This document shows, piece after piece, positions 5,545-14,115 of a stretch of DNA of 64,000 nucleotides. The position numbers were made by a program, and so were the translations under genes. The notes under the pieces are model-generated. The model did not search any database. It saw nothing but the letters and a program-made list of their open reading frames with translations, and was not told where the DNA came from. Source of the stretch: Nocardioides baculatus (GTDB lineage Bacteria > Actinomycetota > Actinomycetes > Propionibacteriales > Nocardioidaceae); NCBI RefSeq assembly GCF_016735675.1, contig NZ_JAERSG010000005.1, positions 372,001-436,000 on the forward strand, read 5' to 3'. Position 1 is the stretch's first letter. Every line of letters begins with the position of its first letter.

Positions 5545-6705
5545 GTGACCCAGGAACGTGCCAACAAGACCGGATTCGAGACGCGTGCGATCCACGCCGG
5601 CTACGAGCCCGACGCGATGACCGGAGCGGTGAACCCGCCCATCTACGCCAGCAGCACCTACAAGCAGGACGGCGTCGGCGGCCTGCGCGGCGGCTACGAG
5701 TACAGCCGCTCCGGCAACCCCACGCGTACGGCGCTCGAGGGCGCGCTCGCGGCCGTCGAGGACGGCGAGAAGGGGTTCGCCTTCGCCTCCGGCCTGGCCG
5801 CCGAGGACGCGATCATCCGCGCGCTGACCGCGCCCGGCGACCACGTCGTCATCCCCGACGACGCCTACGGCGGCACGTTCCGCCTGTTCGACAAGGTCGC
5901 CAAGCTCTGGGGCACCGCCCACAGCCCCGCGCCGGTCGCCGACACCGAGGCCGTCGCGGCGGCGATCGAGCCCGGTCGCACCAAGCTGGTCTGGGTCGAG
6001 ACGCCGACCAACCCGATGCTGACCATCGGCGACATCGAGGCGCTCGCAACCGTCGCCCACGACGCCGGCGCCCTGCTCGTGGTCGACAACACCTTCGCCT
6101 CGCCCTACCTCCAGCAGCCGCTGACCCTCGGCGCGGACGTGGTGGTGCACTCGACCACGAAGTACGTCGGCGGACACAGCGACGTCGTCGGGGGAGCGGT
6201 GGTCGTCCGCGACCTCGACCTCGCCGAGAAGATCGGCTTCCACCAGAACGCCATGGGCGCGGTCGCCGGACCGTTCGACGCGTTCCTCACGCACCGCGGC
6301 CTCAAGACGCTCGGCGTACGCATGGACCGCCACTGCGACAACGCCGAGAGGGTCGTCGAGTTCCTCGACGGCGACCCGCGGGTCACCGAGGTGATCTACC
6401 CCGGTCTCGCCGCGCACCCCGGCCACGAGGTCGCCGCCCGGCAGATGAAGCGGTTCGGCGGGATGATCTCGTTCCGCGTCGCGGGTGGCGAGCAGCAGGC
6501 CCTCGCGGTCTGCGAGCGCGCCGACGTGTTCACCCTCGGTGAGTCGCTCGGCGGCGTCGAGTCGCTCATCGAGCACCCGGGACGGATGACGCACGCGAGC
6601 GTCGCCGGCACCGACCTCGAGGTCCCCGCCGACCTGATCCGGCTCAGCGTCGGCATCGAGAGCGTCGACGACCTGGTCGCCGACCTCGACCGGGCCCTCG
6701 GCTGA
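5545..6705 (+). CDS. metB: Cystathionine gamma-synthase (PLP-dependent Cys/Met metabolism enzyme)
   Basis: 386 residues starting at GTG 5545. The fold-type I PLP enzyme of the trans-sulfuration family is clear: TRAIHAGYEPDAMTGAVNPP at the start, YEYSRSGNPTR, then VVDNTFASPYLQQPLTLGAD and HSTTKYVGGHSD with the PLP lysine at residue 206. It joins O-acyl-homoserine and cysteine to cystathionine. Separating it from cystathionine gamma-lyase on sequence is uncertain, since actinobacterial members can do both. It heads a tightly packed run through 10992. The DUF202 gene starts 1 base after its stop. Confidence 0.88.
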   Translation: MTQERANKTGFETRAIHAGYEPDAMTGAVNPPIYASSTYKQDGVGGLRGGYEYSRSGNPTRTALEGALAAVEDGEKGFAFASGLAAEDAIIRALTAPGDHVVIPDDAYGGTFRLFDKVAKLWGTAHSPAPVADTEAVAAAIEPGRTKLVWVETPTNPMLTIGDIEALATVAHDAGALLVVDNTFASPYLQQPLTLGADVVVHSTTKYVGGHSDVVGGAVVVRDLDLAEKIGFHQNAMGAVAGPFDAFLTHRGLKTLGVRMDRHCDNAERVVEFLDGDPRVTEVIYPGLAAHPGHEVAARQMKRFGGMISFRVAGGEQQALAVCERADVFTLGESLGGVESLIEHPGRMTHASVAGTDLEVPADLIRLSVGIESVDDLVADLDRALG

Positions 6706-6706
6706 C

Positions 6707-7024
6707 GTGACCGACCAGCCCGACGTCCGGTTCTCGCTCGCCAACGAGCGCACCTTCCTCGCCTACGAGCGCACCGCGGTCGGGCTGGTCGCCGCTGCCC
6801 TCGCCGTCTTCCACCTGCTCGACCCGTCGTGGGCGCAGCGGCTGCTCGGCGTCCTGCTGGTGGCCTCGGCCCTGCTCGCCGCCGGAGGCGGGTGGCTGCG
6901 CTACCGCCAGGCCGACCGGGCGATCCGCAACGGCGAGGACCTCGCCGCCGGACCGACCGTGCACCTGCTCGCGGCCGCCGTGGTCGTGGTGATCGTCGTC
7001 GCCGGGATCTCGGTGGTCGTGTGA
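6707..7024 (+). CDS. DUF202 (YidH-like) small membrane protein
   Basis: 105 residues with three hydrophobic segments. It has the DUF202 signature near the start (RFSLANERTFLAYERTAVGL) and a late LRYRQADRAI loop. The function is not known; YidH-type proteins are inner-membrane. GTG start 1 base after metB. Its stop overlaps the next start (GTGA), so it is translationally coupled to the MutL-like gene. Confidence 0.85.
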   Translation: MTDQPDVRFSLANERTFLAYERTAVGLVAAALAVFHLLDPSWAQRLLGVLLVASALLAAGGGWLRYRQADRAIRNGEDLAAGPTVHLLAAAVVVVIVVAGISVVV

Positions 7025-8415
7025 GCGGCGACCTCACCGTCTGCGTCGACTTCGGCTCCACCTTCACCAAGGCGGCACTGGTCGACCTCGACACCGGTGA
7101 CCTCCTCGCCACGGCGAGCCACCCGACCACCCTCCCGGACGAGTCGGGGGATGGCGACGTGCTCGACGGGTACGACGCCTGCATGCGCGTGCTCGCCGAG
7201 CAGGACCCCGCCGCGACCGACGCCGACGTGCTCGCCTGCTCCAGCGCGGGCGGCGGCCTGCGGGTCGCAGTGGTCGGCAACGAGGAGCTCGTCACCGCGG
7301 AGGCGGGGCGGCGCGTCGCGCTGTCCAGCGGAGGCAAGGTCGTCGCGGTCCTGCCGATGTCGGACGGCGGGCTCGACGGTGACGCGCTCCGTGCGGCCGA
7401 GGCCGACATCGTCCTGCTGACCGGCGGCACCGACGGCGGCAACACCGAGGCCGCGGTGGGCGCCGCGACCGCACTGGCCGCCCTCGGCTGGGACCGTCCG
7501 GTCGTCGTGGCGTGCAACGCCGACGCGCGTGACGAGGTGTCCCGGACGCTCGCCGGGACGCCCCACGTCCTCGCCGACAACGTCGTGCCGAAGATCGGGG
7601 TGCTCGCCCCCGACAGCGCCCGGGCCGCGATCCGCGAGATGTTCCTGTCCCACGTGATCGGCGGCAAGCACCTCAGCAGCCGCACCGACGCCCGCGGCCG
7701 CAGCTTCACCGACCTGGTGCGTGGCGCGACCCCGGACGTCGTGCTCACCGGCGTCGAGCTGCTCGCGCGGGGCCTCGACGACCAGCACCCCGGAGCCGGC
7801 GACGTGGTCGTCGTCGACGTCGGCGGCGCGACGACCGACGTGCACAGCGTGGTCGAGCTCGACCCCGAGGACAGTGGGCTGGCCCGCGAGGTCGTCGCGA
7901 CGACCCCCGTCACCCGCACCGTCGAGGGCGACCTCGGCATGCGGTGGTCGGCGATGTCCACCGTCGAGGCGGCCGGTCGCGACGACCTGCGCGCGGCGGG
8001 CGTACGACGTCGCGAGCAGCCGGACTTCCTGCCCGACACCGACGAGGAGCAGGACGCCGACCTCGAGATCGCGGCCGCCGCGGTGCGGATCGCGCTCGAG
8101 CGCCACGCCGGCCGGTCGAAGGTGATCGTCAGCCCGGAGGGCCGCGTCGTCGAGCGCAGCGGCAAGGACCTCCGCGAGGTCGACCTGCTGGTGGGGTCGG
8201 GTGGCGTGCTGCGCCACGGCGGCCCCGACGCCGTACGCCGGGTGCTGGAGCCCGCGACGGGCGATGCCTTCGAGGGCGGGTGGCAGCTCCCGCGCGACCC
8301 GGCCGTGGTCGTGGACCACGACTACGTGCTCGCGGCGGCGGGCCTGCTCGCGGCCGAGCACCCCCTGGCGGCGCACCGGCTGGTCGAGCGACTGCGGTCG
8401 GCGGGGGATCGGTAG
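7021..8415 (+). CDS. MutL/GlmL-family protein (ASKHA-fold, methylaspartate-mutase accessory type)
   Basis: 464 residues, GTG start overlapping the DUF202 stop. An actin/Hsp70-like nucleotide-binding fold is shown by CVDFGSTFTKAALVD at the N-terminus, LLTGGTDGGNTEA, and DVVVVDVGGATTDVHSVVE in the middle. A glycine-rich LLVGSGGVLRHG comes near the end. These are the marks of the MutL/GlmL family, named from the gene between the two glutamate mutase subunits in clostridia and thought to aid B12-enzyme reactivation. No mutase subunit genes are nearby, so here it is an orphan with unknown partner. Confidence 0.85.
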   Translation: MSGDLTVCVDFGSTFTKAALVDLDTGDLLATASHPTTLPDESGDGDVLDGYDACMRVLAEQDPAATDADVLACSSAGGGLRVAVVGNEELVTAEAGRRVALSSGGKVVAVLPMSDGGLDGDALRAAEADIVLLTGGTDGGNTEAAVGAATALAALGWDRPVVVACNADARDEVSRTLAGTPHVLADNVVPKIGVLAPDSARAAIREMFLSHVIGGKHLSSRTDARGRSFTDLVRGATPDVVLTGVELLARGLDDQHPGAGDVVVVDVGGATTDVHSVVELDPEDSGLAREVVATTPVTRTVEGDLGMRWSAMSTVEAAGRDDLRAAGVRRREQPDFLPDTDEEQDADLEIAAAAVRIALERHAGRSKVIVSPEGRVVERSGKDLREVDLLVGSGGVLRHGGPDAVRRVLEPATGDAFEGGWQLPRDPAVVVDHDYVLAAAGLLAAEHPLAAHRLVERLRSAGDR

Positions 8416-8416
8416 C

Positions 8417-9787
8417 GTGGCCGACGTGAACGACGAGCGGGACGAGACGGACGAGGAGTCGGGCCGTCGCAGGCTCTTCGCCGCACTGGCCCGCAGCGAG
8501 GACGACGACCGGCTGAGCGAGCGGATCGTCAGCCAGTGGGCGCAGGCGCGCGCCGAGCGCCGCGTCGAGCCCGCCTTCACCACCGGCCCGTCCAACTTCA
8601 GTCGCGCCCAGGTGCCGTGGGGCCTCGACCTCGCCGCGGCCTGGGCGTGGCGGCTCATCGTCATCATCGTCGCGGCGCTCGGGCTGCTCTGGACACTGCG
8701 CTACTTCGCGGTGATCACGCTGCCGCTGGCCGTCTCGCTGCTGATCGCGGCCCTCGCGGTGCCGCTGGTCAACCTCCTGCGGCGGAGCGGGATGCCCCGC
8801 GGGCCGTCGACCGGCATCGTCATGGTGCTCGGCATCGGCACCGTGGCGCTGCTGCTGACCTTCGTCGGCCAGCAGGTGGCGGCCGGCGCGAGCGACCTCG
8901 CCGACTCGGTGGTGCAGGGCCTGGAGCAGGTGCGCGAGTGGCTGCGCACCGGTCCGCTGCACGTCTCGGACTCGCAGCTCGACGACTACCTCAAGGGCGT
9001 GCAGTCGGCCGTCACCGACAGCACCGGCACCGACGGCGTCGTCACCCGCGTCACCGAGGTCGGCACCGCGGTCGGGCACGTCGTCGCGGGCTTCTTCATC
9101 GTGCTGTTCTCCACCTACTTCTTCCTCGCCGACGGCGACCGCATCTGGGCCTGGCTCGTGCGGATCGCGCCGCGGGCCGCCCGGGAGCGCGTCGACGCCT
9201 CGGGTCGCGTCGCCTGGGTGTCGCTGACCCAGTTCGTCCGCGCGACCGTGCTGGTCGCCCTAGCCGACGCGATCGGGATCATGCTGGTCGCCTGGTTCCT
9301 CGACGTGCCGTTCGTCGTCGCGATCGGTGTGCTGGTCTTCCTCGGCGCCTTCGTCCCGATGATCGGCGCCACGATCGCCGGGTCGGTCGCGATCCTGGTC
9401 GCGCTCGTCGACCAGGGGCCGTGGACCGCGGTCCTGATGCTGATCGGCGTGATCGTCGTCCAGCAGATCGAGGGCCACGTCCTCCAGCCCTTCCTGATGG
9501 GTCGCTTCGTCTCGCTCCACCCGCTCGGCGTGATCGTCGCCATCGGGTGCGGCGTCCTCGTGGCGGGTGTCGCCGGCGCGCTGATCGCCGTACCCCTCGC
9601 CGCGGCCGGCAACGCCGTCGCGCAGCACCTGGCGACCTACACCGACATCGGTGAGGACGAACCGGACGACGCGCTCGACGACGACCTCGCACCGGACGGG
9701 TCGCCACCGTCCAGCACCCCACCGGACGACGGCCCGCTGACCGGGCCGTCGGCCCCGGAGGACGACGACGAGGAGGCACCCCGATGA
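8417..9787 (+). CDS. AI-2E family (PerM-like) membrane transporter
   Basis: About 456 residues from GTG 8417; a GTG at 8426 is an equally plausible start. After ~75 polar residues there are eight or so membrane segments in the AI-2E pattern. The second half contains FLGAFVPMIGATIAGSVAIL, QQIEGHVLQPFLMGRFVSLH and VAGALIAVPLAAAGNA, the most conserved part of the family. The C-terminal 50 residues are Asp/Glu/Pro-rich and probably cytosolic and disordered. Substrate unknown. Its stop overlaps the next ATG (ATGA). Confidence 0.88.
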   Translation: MADVNDERDETDEESGRRRLFAALARSEDDDRLSERIVSQWAQARAERRVEPAFTTGPSNFSRAQVPWGLDLAAAWAWRLIVIIVAALGLLWTLRYFAVITLPLAVSLLIAALAVPLVNLLRRSGMPRGPSTGIVMVLGIGTVALLLTFVGQQVAAGASDLADSVVQGLEQVREWLRTGPLHVSDSQLDDYLKGVQSAVTDSTGTDGVVTRVTEVGTAVGHVVAGFFIVLFSTYFFLADGDRIWAWLVRIAPRAARERVDASGRVAWVSLTQFVRATVLVALADAIGIMLVAWFLDVPFVVAIGVLVFLGAFVPMIGATIAGSVAILVALVDQGPWTAVLMLIGVIVVQQIEGHVLQPFLMGRFVSLHPLGVIVAIGCGVLVAGVAGALIAVPLAAAGNAVAQHLATYTDIGEDEPDDALDDDLAPDGSPPSSTPPDDGPLTGPSAPEDDDEEAPR

Positions 9788-10992
9788 CCGAGCAGGTGGC
9801 CCTGGCCGACATCGTCGCCGCGCGCGAGGTCCTCGAGGGCGTCACCGTGACGACGCCGATGGAGGAGTCGCGCTGGCTCTCGTCGCTGGTCGGCGGGCCG
9901 GTGCTGCTCAAGTGCGAGAACCTCCAGCGCACGGGCTCGTTCAAGTCACGCGGCGCGTTCGTCCGGATCTCCCGGCTCTCCGAGGAGGAGCGCGCGCACG
10001 GCGTCGTCGCGGCCTCGGCCGGCAACCACGCCCAGGGCGTCGCGCTCGCCGCGACCACGCTCGGCATCCGCTCGACCGTCTTCATGCCCGAGGGGGCGCC
10101 GATCCCCAAGGAGAAGGCGACCCGCGGCTACGGCGCCGACGTGGTCTTCCACGGGCGCTACCTCGAGGACTCGCTGGCTGCGGCGCGGGCCTTCGCCGAC
10201 GAGACCGGTGCCGTCCTGATCCACCCGTTCGACCACGTGGACATCGTCGCCGGGCAGGGCACGCTCGGGCTCGAGGTGCTCGAGCAGGCGCCGGACGTAC
10301 GCACGGTGCTGGTGCCGACCGGCGGTGGCGGGCTGCTCGCCGGGGTGGCGGTCGCGATCAAGGCGATGCGCCCGGACGTCCGCGTGGTGGGGGTGCAGGC
10401 CGAGGGTGCCGCCGCGTTCCCGGGTTCGCTCGCTGCGGGCGAGCCAGTGCCGCTGGGATCGATGAGCACGATGGCTGACGGGATCGCGGTCGGCCGGCCC
10501 GGCGACATCACGTTCGCCGCGGTCCGTGACCACGTCGACGACATCATCACGGTCAGCGAGGAGTCGCTCTCGCAGGCGCTGCTCTCCCTGGTCGAGCGGG
10601 CCAAGCAGGTCGTGGAGCCCGCCGGTGCCGCCGCCGTCGCTGCGCTGCTCGACAACCCCGGCGGCTTCGAGACCCCCGCGGTCGCCGTGCTGTCGGGCGG
10701 CAACATCGACCCGCTGCTCCTCAGCAAGGTGATCCGCCACGGGCTCGCCGCCGCGGGTCGCTACCTCTACCTCCGGGTCTGCATCCCCGACGTCCCCGGC
10801 GGGCTGTCGTCGCTGCTGGCCGAGATCGGCGACGAGGGCGCCAACGTGCTCGAGGTCGCCCACGAGCGGATCTCCCCGTCGCTGACCCTCAACGAGGTCG
10901 AGGTGCGCATCCAGCTCGAGACCCGCGGCGAGGCGCACGCCGAGCACCTGATGGAGCGGCTGCGCCAGCGGGGCTACCGCGTCTCCGACTGA
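9784..10992 (+). CDS. ilvA: Threonine ammonia-lyase with C-terminal ACT domain
   Basis: 402 residues. The PLP lysine is Lys54 in LQRTGSFKSRGA, followed by SAGNHAQGVA and the glycine loop VLVPTGGGGLLAG. Residues ~330-402 form one ACT-like regulatory domain starting YLRVCIPDVPGGLSSLLAEI. It converts threonine to 2-oxobutyrate and ammonia. The short single-ACT form matches catabolic/TdcB-like or actinobacterial IlvA enzymes. Start ATG 9784 overlaps the AI-2E stop by 4 bases, making it the last gene of the metB run. Confidence 0.9.
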   Translation: MTEQVALADIVAAREVLEGVTVTTPMEESRWLSSLVGGPVLLKCENLQRTGSFKSRGAFVRISRLSEEERAHGVVAASAGNHAQGVALAATTLGIRSTVFMPEGAPIPKEKATRGYGADVVFHGRYLEDSLAAARAFADETGAVLIHPFDHVDIVAGQGTLGLEVLEQAPDVRTVLVPTGGGGLLAGVAVAIKAMRPDVRVVGVQAEGAAAFPGSLAAGEPVPLGSMSTMADGIAVGRPGDITFAAVRDHVDDIITVSEESLSQALLSLVERAKQVVEPAGAAAVAALLDNPGGFETPAVAVLSGGNIDPLLLSKVIRHGLAAAGRYLYLRVCIPDVPGGLSSLLAEIGDEGANVLEVAHERISPSLTLNEVEVRIQLETRGEAHAEHLMERLRQRGYRVSD

Positions 10993-11010
10993 CCTGCCTC
11001 GTGTCGCGAT

Positions 11011-11097
11011 CCCCGGGTAACCGGTGAAACTGGAGCCTCCCCTGCGAAACTTCGCACTGGAACCTCCAGTTTCCCCGGGTAACCGGGGAAACCGACA
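11011..11097. repeat. Paired 25-bp direct repeats enclosing an inverted repeat
   Basis: CCCCGGGTAACCGG followed by (T/G)GAAAC(T/C) occurs at 11011 and again at 11073 in the same orientation. Between them GAAACTGGAG (11026-11035) pairs with CTCCAGTTTC (11064-11073), enclosing a small TGCGA/TCGCA stem. The block sits 18 bp after the threonine ammonia-lyase stop. It looks like a bidirectional terminator or a dispersed intergenic repeat. Confidence 0.6.
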
Positions 11098-11114
11098 CGA
11101 CCCCCGAACACGCC

Positions 11115-11168
11115 GGGCGGTGGTCCAGCCACCGTCCGAATGATCGGAAGGGGGATGGACCACCGCCC
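11115..11168. terminator. 13-bp perfect stem between convergent ilvA and greA
   Basis: GGGCGGTGGTCCA (11115-11127) pairs perfectly with TGGACCACCGCCC (11156-11168) over a 28-base loop. It ends 25 bp from the greA stop (minus strand) and most likely terminates greA, and also ilvA. Confidence 0.65.
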
Positions 11169-11193
11169 AGGACGGTGATCGGGTGAAGGCAGG

Positions 11194-11685
11194 TCAGGCG
11201 CGGTAGGGCTCGGCGTCGACGATCGTGACGCTGATCTCCTTGCCGTTGGGCGCGGTGTAGGACACCTCGTCGCCCTTGGTCTTGCCGTTGATCGCGGCGC
11301 CCATGGCCGACTCGGGGGAGTACACGTCGAGCGTGTCGCCCTCGCCGAGGTTCTCGCGGGCACCGAGGAGGAACTTCTCGTGGTCGCCGTCGCCGAAGTC
11401 GACGGTCACGACCATGCCGGGCTCGACGACGCCGTCGTCGGGAGGCGTCTCGCCGACCTCCGCGCGTCGCATCATGTCCTCGAGCTGGCGGATCCGGGCC
11501 TCCTGCTTGCCCTGGTCGTCCTTGGCCGCGTGGTAGCCGCTGTTCTCCTTGAGGTCGCCCTCGTCGCGCGCAGCGGCGATCTTCTCGATGATCTCCTGGC
11601 GCTTGGGGCCCCTGAGGTCGTCGAGCTCGGCCTGCAGCTTGTCGTAGGCCTCCTGGGTCAGCCAGATGGTGCCCTGGTCGGTCAT
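11194..11685 (-). CDS. greA: Transcription elongation factor GreA
   Basis: 163 residues. An N-terminal coiled coil (residues ~8-78) contains the conserved tip ARDEGDLKENSGYHAAKDDQ with the acidic residues that enter the RNA polymerase secondary channel. A C-terminal FKBP-like globular domain has GMVVTVDFGDGD and YSPESAMGAAINGKTKGDEV. It stimulates cleavage of backtracked transcripts. ATG 11685 has AGGAGC upstream. The 206-bp upstream gap contains two copies of CCAGCGCACCCGG (11730-11742 and 11813-11825). Confidence 0.95.
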   Translation of the reverse strand: MTDQGTIWLTQEAYDKLQAELDDLRGPKRQEIIEKIAAARDEGDLKENSGYHAAKDDQGKQEARIRQLEDMMRRAEVGETPPDDGVVEPGMVVTVDFGDGDHEKFLLGARENLGEGDTLDVYSPESAMGAAINGKTKGDEVSYTAPNGKEISVTIVDAEPYRA

Positions 11686-11891
11686 GTCGTTGCTCCTGCT
11701 TCGCGTTGTCGGGTAGGTCTGGATGTGCTCCAGCGCACCCGGAGCGGGTCGATGGTGCCGGTCGTCCGTCCGATCGGGGTCGGCGCGGTCGCGGACCTTG
11801 ATGTGGCATGGACCAGCGCACCCGGGACGGGCAGAACGTCCAGATTAGCAACACCCGCGCCAAAACGCAGGTCGTACGCCGTCTGGACCGG

Positions 11892-12281
11892 TCAGCGCGG
11901 TCGCGGCTGCCCGTCGGCGGTGCAGCCCAGCTTCTCCACGGTGGTGGCACGGCGCTCGGTGCGGATCACGACCTGGTTGCTGCCTCCGACGGGGGTGAAT
12001 GCCAGCTCGCCGACCGGCGTGTGGTCCTCGGCGAAGGCGCGCAGCCGGCAGCTCGCCTCGACGTCGTCGCCCAGGCGTACGTCCAGGCGTGCCTGCGTCT
12101 CGTGGTCGCTCGTGACCTGGAAGGAGACGAGCTCGGAGGTGACCGCGGGGGTGGTGTGGAACCACACCGTCCAGCCCAGCCAGCCGAGCCCGACCACGGC
12201 GAGCACGGCGGCCAGCGACACCGCGGCCGGGCGCCGCCAGCGTGAGGGTGTGCCGTAGCGGTCGGCGAGGTCGGTGGTCAC
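11892..12281 (-). CDS. DUF4307 membrane protein
   Basis: 129 residues from GTG 12281. The protein has a short cytosolic start (TTDLADRYGTPSRWRRP), one membrane helix (VSLAAVLAVVGLGWLGWTVW), then a ~85-residue exported beta-rich domain. The layout is that of the actinobacterial DUF4307 family, typically encoded divergently from mca as here. Function unknown. The gap to mca (12310) is 28 bp, so the two share a promoter region. Confidence 0.85.
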   Translation of the reverse strand: MTTDLADRYGTPSRWRRPAAVSLAAVLAVVGLGWLGWTVWFHTTPAVTSELVSFQVTSDHETQARLDVRLGDDVEASCRLRAFAEDHTPVGELAFTPVGGSNQVVIRTERRATTVEKLGCTADGQPRPR

Positions 12282-12309
12282 GGTCAGAGCGTAAGAGAGG
12301 GCTCCTAGG

Positions 12310-13218
12310 ATGGAGACCATGGCCCGACCCCCCGCAGACCAGTCGCGCACCGGTCTCCGACTCATGCACGTCCACGCCCACCCCGACGATGAGTCGAGCA
12401 AGGGCGCCGCCTCCACCGCGAAGTACGTCGCCGAGGGCGTCGACGTGCACGTCGCCACCTGCACCGGTGGCGAGCGCGGCTCGGTCCTCAACCCCAAGAT
12501 GGACCGCCCCGAGGTCTGGGAGAACATCTCGGAGATCCGCCGCGAGGAGATGCACCGCGCCCGCGACATCCTCGGCATCCGGCAGGACTGGCTCGGCTTC
12601 GTCGACTCCGGCTGGCCGGAGGGCGACCCCAAGCCGCCGCTGCCCGAGGGCTGCTTCGCGCTGGTCCCGCTCGAGGAGTCGGCCGAGCGCCTCGTGCGGC
12701 TGATCCGCGAGTTCCGCCCGCACGTGGTGACGACGTACGACGAGCGCGGGGGCTACCCGCACCCCGACCACATCCGCTGCCACGAGGTCTCCGTCGCTGC
12801 GTTCGAGGCGGCCGGCGACCCGGAGAAGTACCCGGACGCCGGCGAGCCGTGGCAGCCGATGAAGCTCTACTACCACCACGGCTGGAGCTGGGCGAAGACC
12901 AACGCCCTGCACCAGGCGATGCTCGACCACGGTCTGGAGTCGCCCTACGCGGAGCGGCTCGAGAAGTGGGAGCGCGAGCCCGACTGGGACGACCGGATCA
13001 CCACCAAGGTCCCGTGCGGGGACTACTTCGGGGTCCGCGACCAGGCGCTGCTGGCCCACGCGACGCAGATCGACCCCGACGGGATGTGGTTCGCGATCCC
13101 GCGCGAGATCCAGCAGAAGACGTGGCCCACCGAGGACTACGAGCTGGTCTCGTCGACCGTCGAGAGCGTGCTGCCGGAGGACGACCTGTTCGCCGGCATC
13201 CCCACGCCCGCTCCCTGA
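12310..13218 (+). CDS. mca: Mycothiol S-conjugate amidase
   Basis: 302 residues. This zinc hydrolase of the LmbE/PIG-L fold splits mycothiol S-conjugates, releasing a mercapturic acid for export. The zinc site is shown by HAHPDDESSKG (residues ~18-28) and YPHPDHIRCH (~150). The TCTGGERGSVLNPKMDRPEV block separates Mca/MshB from other LmbE proteins. Length and the long C-terminal half favour Mca over MshB. A second in-frame ATG lies 9 bases downstream. It indicates a mycothiol-producing actinobacterium. Confidence 0.93.
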   Translation: METMARPPADQSRTGLRLMHVHAHPDDESSKGAASTAKYVAEGVDVHVATCTGGERGSVLNPKMDRPEVWENISEIRREEMHRARDILGIRQDWLGFVDSGWPEGDPKPPLPEGCFALVPLEESAERLVRLIREFRPHVVTTYDERGGYPHPDHIRCHEVSVAAFEAAGDPEKYPDAGEPWQPMKLYYHHGWSWAKTNALHQAMLDHGLESPYAERLEKWEREPDWDDRITTKVPCGDYFGVRDQALLAHATQIDPDGMWFAIPREIQQKTWPTEDYELVSSTVESVLPEDDLFAGIPTPAP

Positions 13219-13241
13219 TTGGGAAGTGGGACACTGGGGTC

Positions 13242-13475
13242 ATGTCCCTGCTGATCGTCTCGCTGTCCGTGCTCATGGACGAGACCCCCGACCCGACCGA
13301 GGTCAAGGCCGGCCCGCTCGGCTTCGCGGTGTGGATGTTCATGATCCTCGCGGTCGTCGTCATCGGCTTCAGCCTCGTCAAGCAGCTGCGCAAGGCGCAG
13401 GCCGCCAAGGACGCCGGCGTCTTCGGCGACGAGCCGGTGGTCCGCGACGAGGACACCTCCGAGAAGAAGTCCTAG
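13242..13475 (+). CDS. Small single-pass membrane protein
   Basis: 77 residues: a short hydrophobic start, DETPDPTEVKAGPLG, one strong membrane helix (FAVWMFMILAVVVIGFSLV), then a charged tail (KQLRKAQAAKDAG). It lies 23 bp after mca and may be cotranscribed. Similar small proteins occur beside mca in actinobacteria; their function is unknown. Its stop overlaps the stop of the convergent methyltransferase by 4 bases. Confidence 0.65.
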   Translation: MSLLIVSLSVLMDETPDPTEVKAGPLGFAVWMFMILAVVVIGFSLVKQLRKAQAAKDAGVFGDEPVVRDEDTSEKKS

Positions 13476-14095
13476 GCCGCCCGCACGACCCGCACCAGGC
13501 AGTCCCAGGCCGTACGCCGTTCCTCGCCGCCGTGCTCGTCGGCTGACCTGACCTCCCGGGCCACCCGCTCCGCGCGCACCACCCGGACCTCGAGGCCGTC
13601 GAGGTCGGCGAGCACGTCCTCCGCCGTCATCAGGACCGACGGGTCCTGCGGCCCACCGGTGCCCTCGGCGAGGTTGGTCGAGTCGTGGCCGACGAGCAGC
13701 AACGTGCCGCCCGTCCGCAGCATCGCGAACGCCCCGCGCACCGCCCGGCGTCGGTCATCGGCCGGGAGCTGGAGGTAGGCGACCACCACGAGGTCGACCG
13801 GCTCCTCGGGTGCCCACCGGGTCGCGTCGGCGCAGGTCCACGTGAGGCGCCCCTCGAGGCTGAGGTCACCCGCCAGCCGCGCGCCCTTGTCGAGCGCCAC
13901 GTGCGAGAAGTCGACCGCCGTTGCCGACCAGCCACGCGACGCGAGCCAGATCGCGTTGCGTCCCTCGCCGGCGCCGAGGTCGACGGCCGTGCCCGGGGAG
14001 AGGTCTGCGAGCTCGGCGGCCACGAACTGGTTGGGCTCCTGTGACCAGACGAGCTCGCTCGCGGCGTACCGCTGGTCCCATGCCTGCGCGTCCAT
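13472..14095 (-). CDS. Class I SAM-dependent methyltransferase (TehB-like)
   Basis: 207 residues. Motif I is AVDLGAGEGRNAIWLASRGW, and the post-I acidic residue is in TAVDFS. The start WDQRYAASELVWSQEPNQFV is common in TehB/tellurite-resistance-like and thiol methyltransferase-type proteins. Substrate unknown. Downstream gene arrangement is convergent. Confidence 0.8.
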   Translation of the reverse strand: MDAQAWDQRYAASELVWSQEPNQFVAAELADLSPGTAVDLGAGEGRNAIWLASRGWSATAVDFSHVALDKGARLAGDLSLEGRLTWTCADATRWAPEEPVDLVVVAYLQLPADDRRRAVRGAFAMLRTGGTLLLVGHDSTNLAEGTGGPQDPSVLMTAEDVLADLDGLEVRVVRAERVAREVRSADEHGGEERRTAWDCLVRVVRAA

Positions 14096-14115
14096 GGGGT
14101 CAGCCTAGGCCGGGC

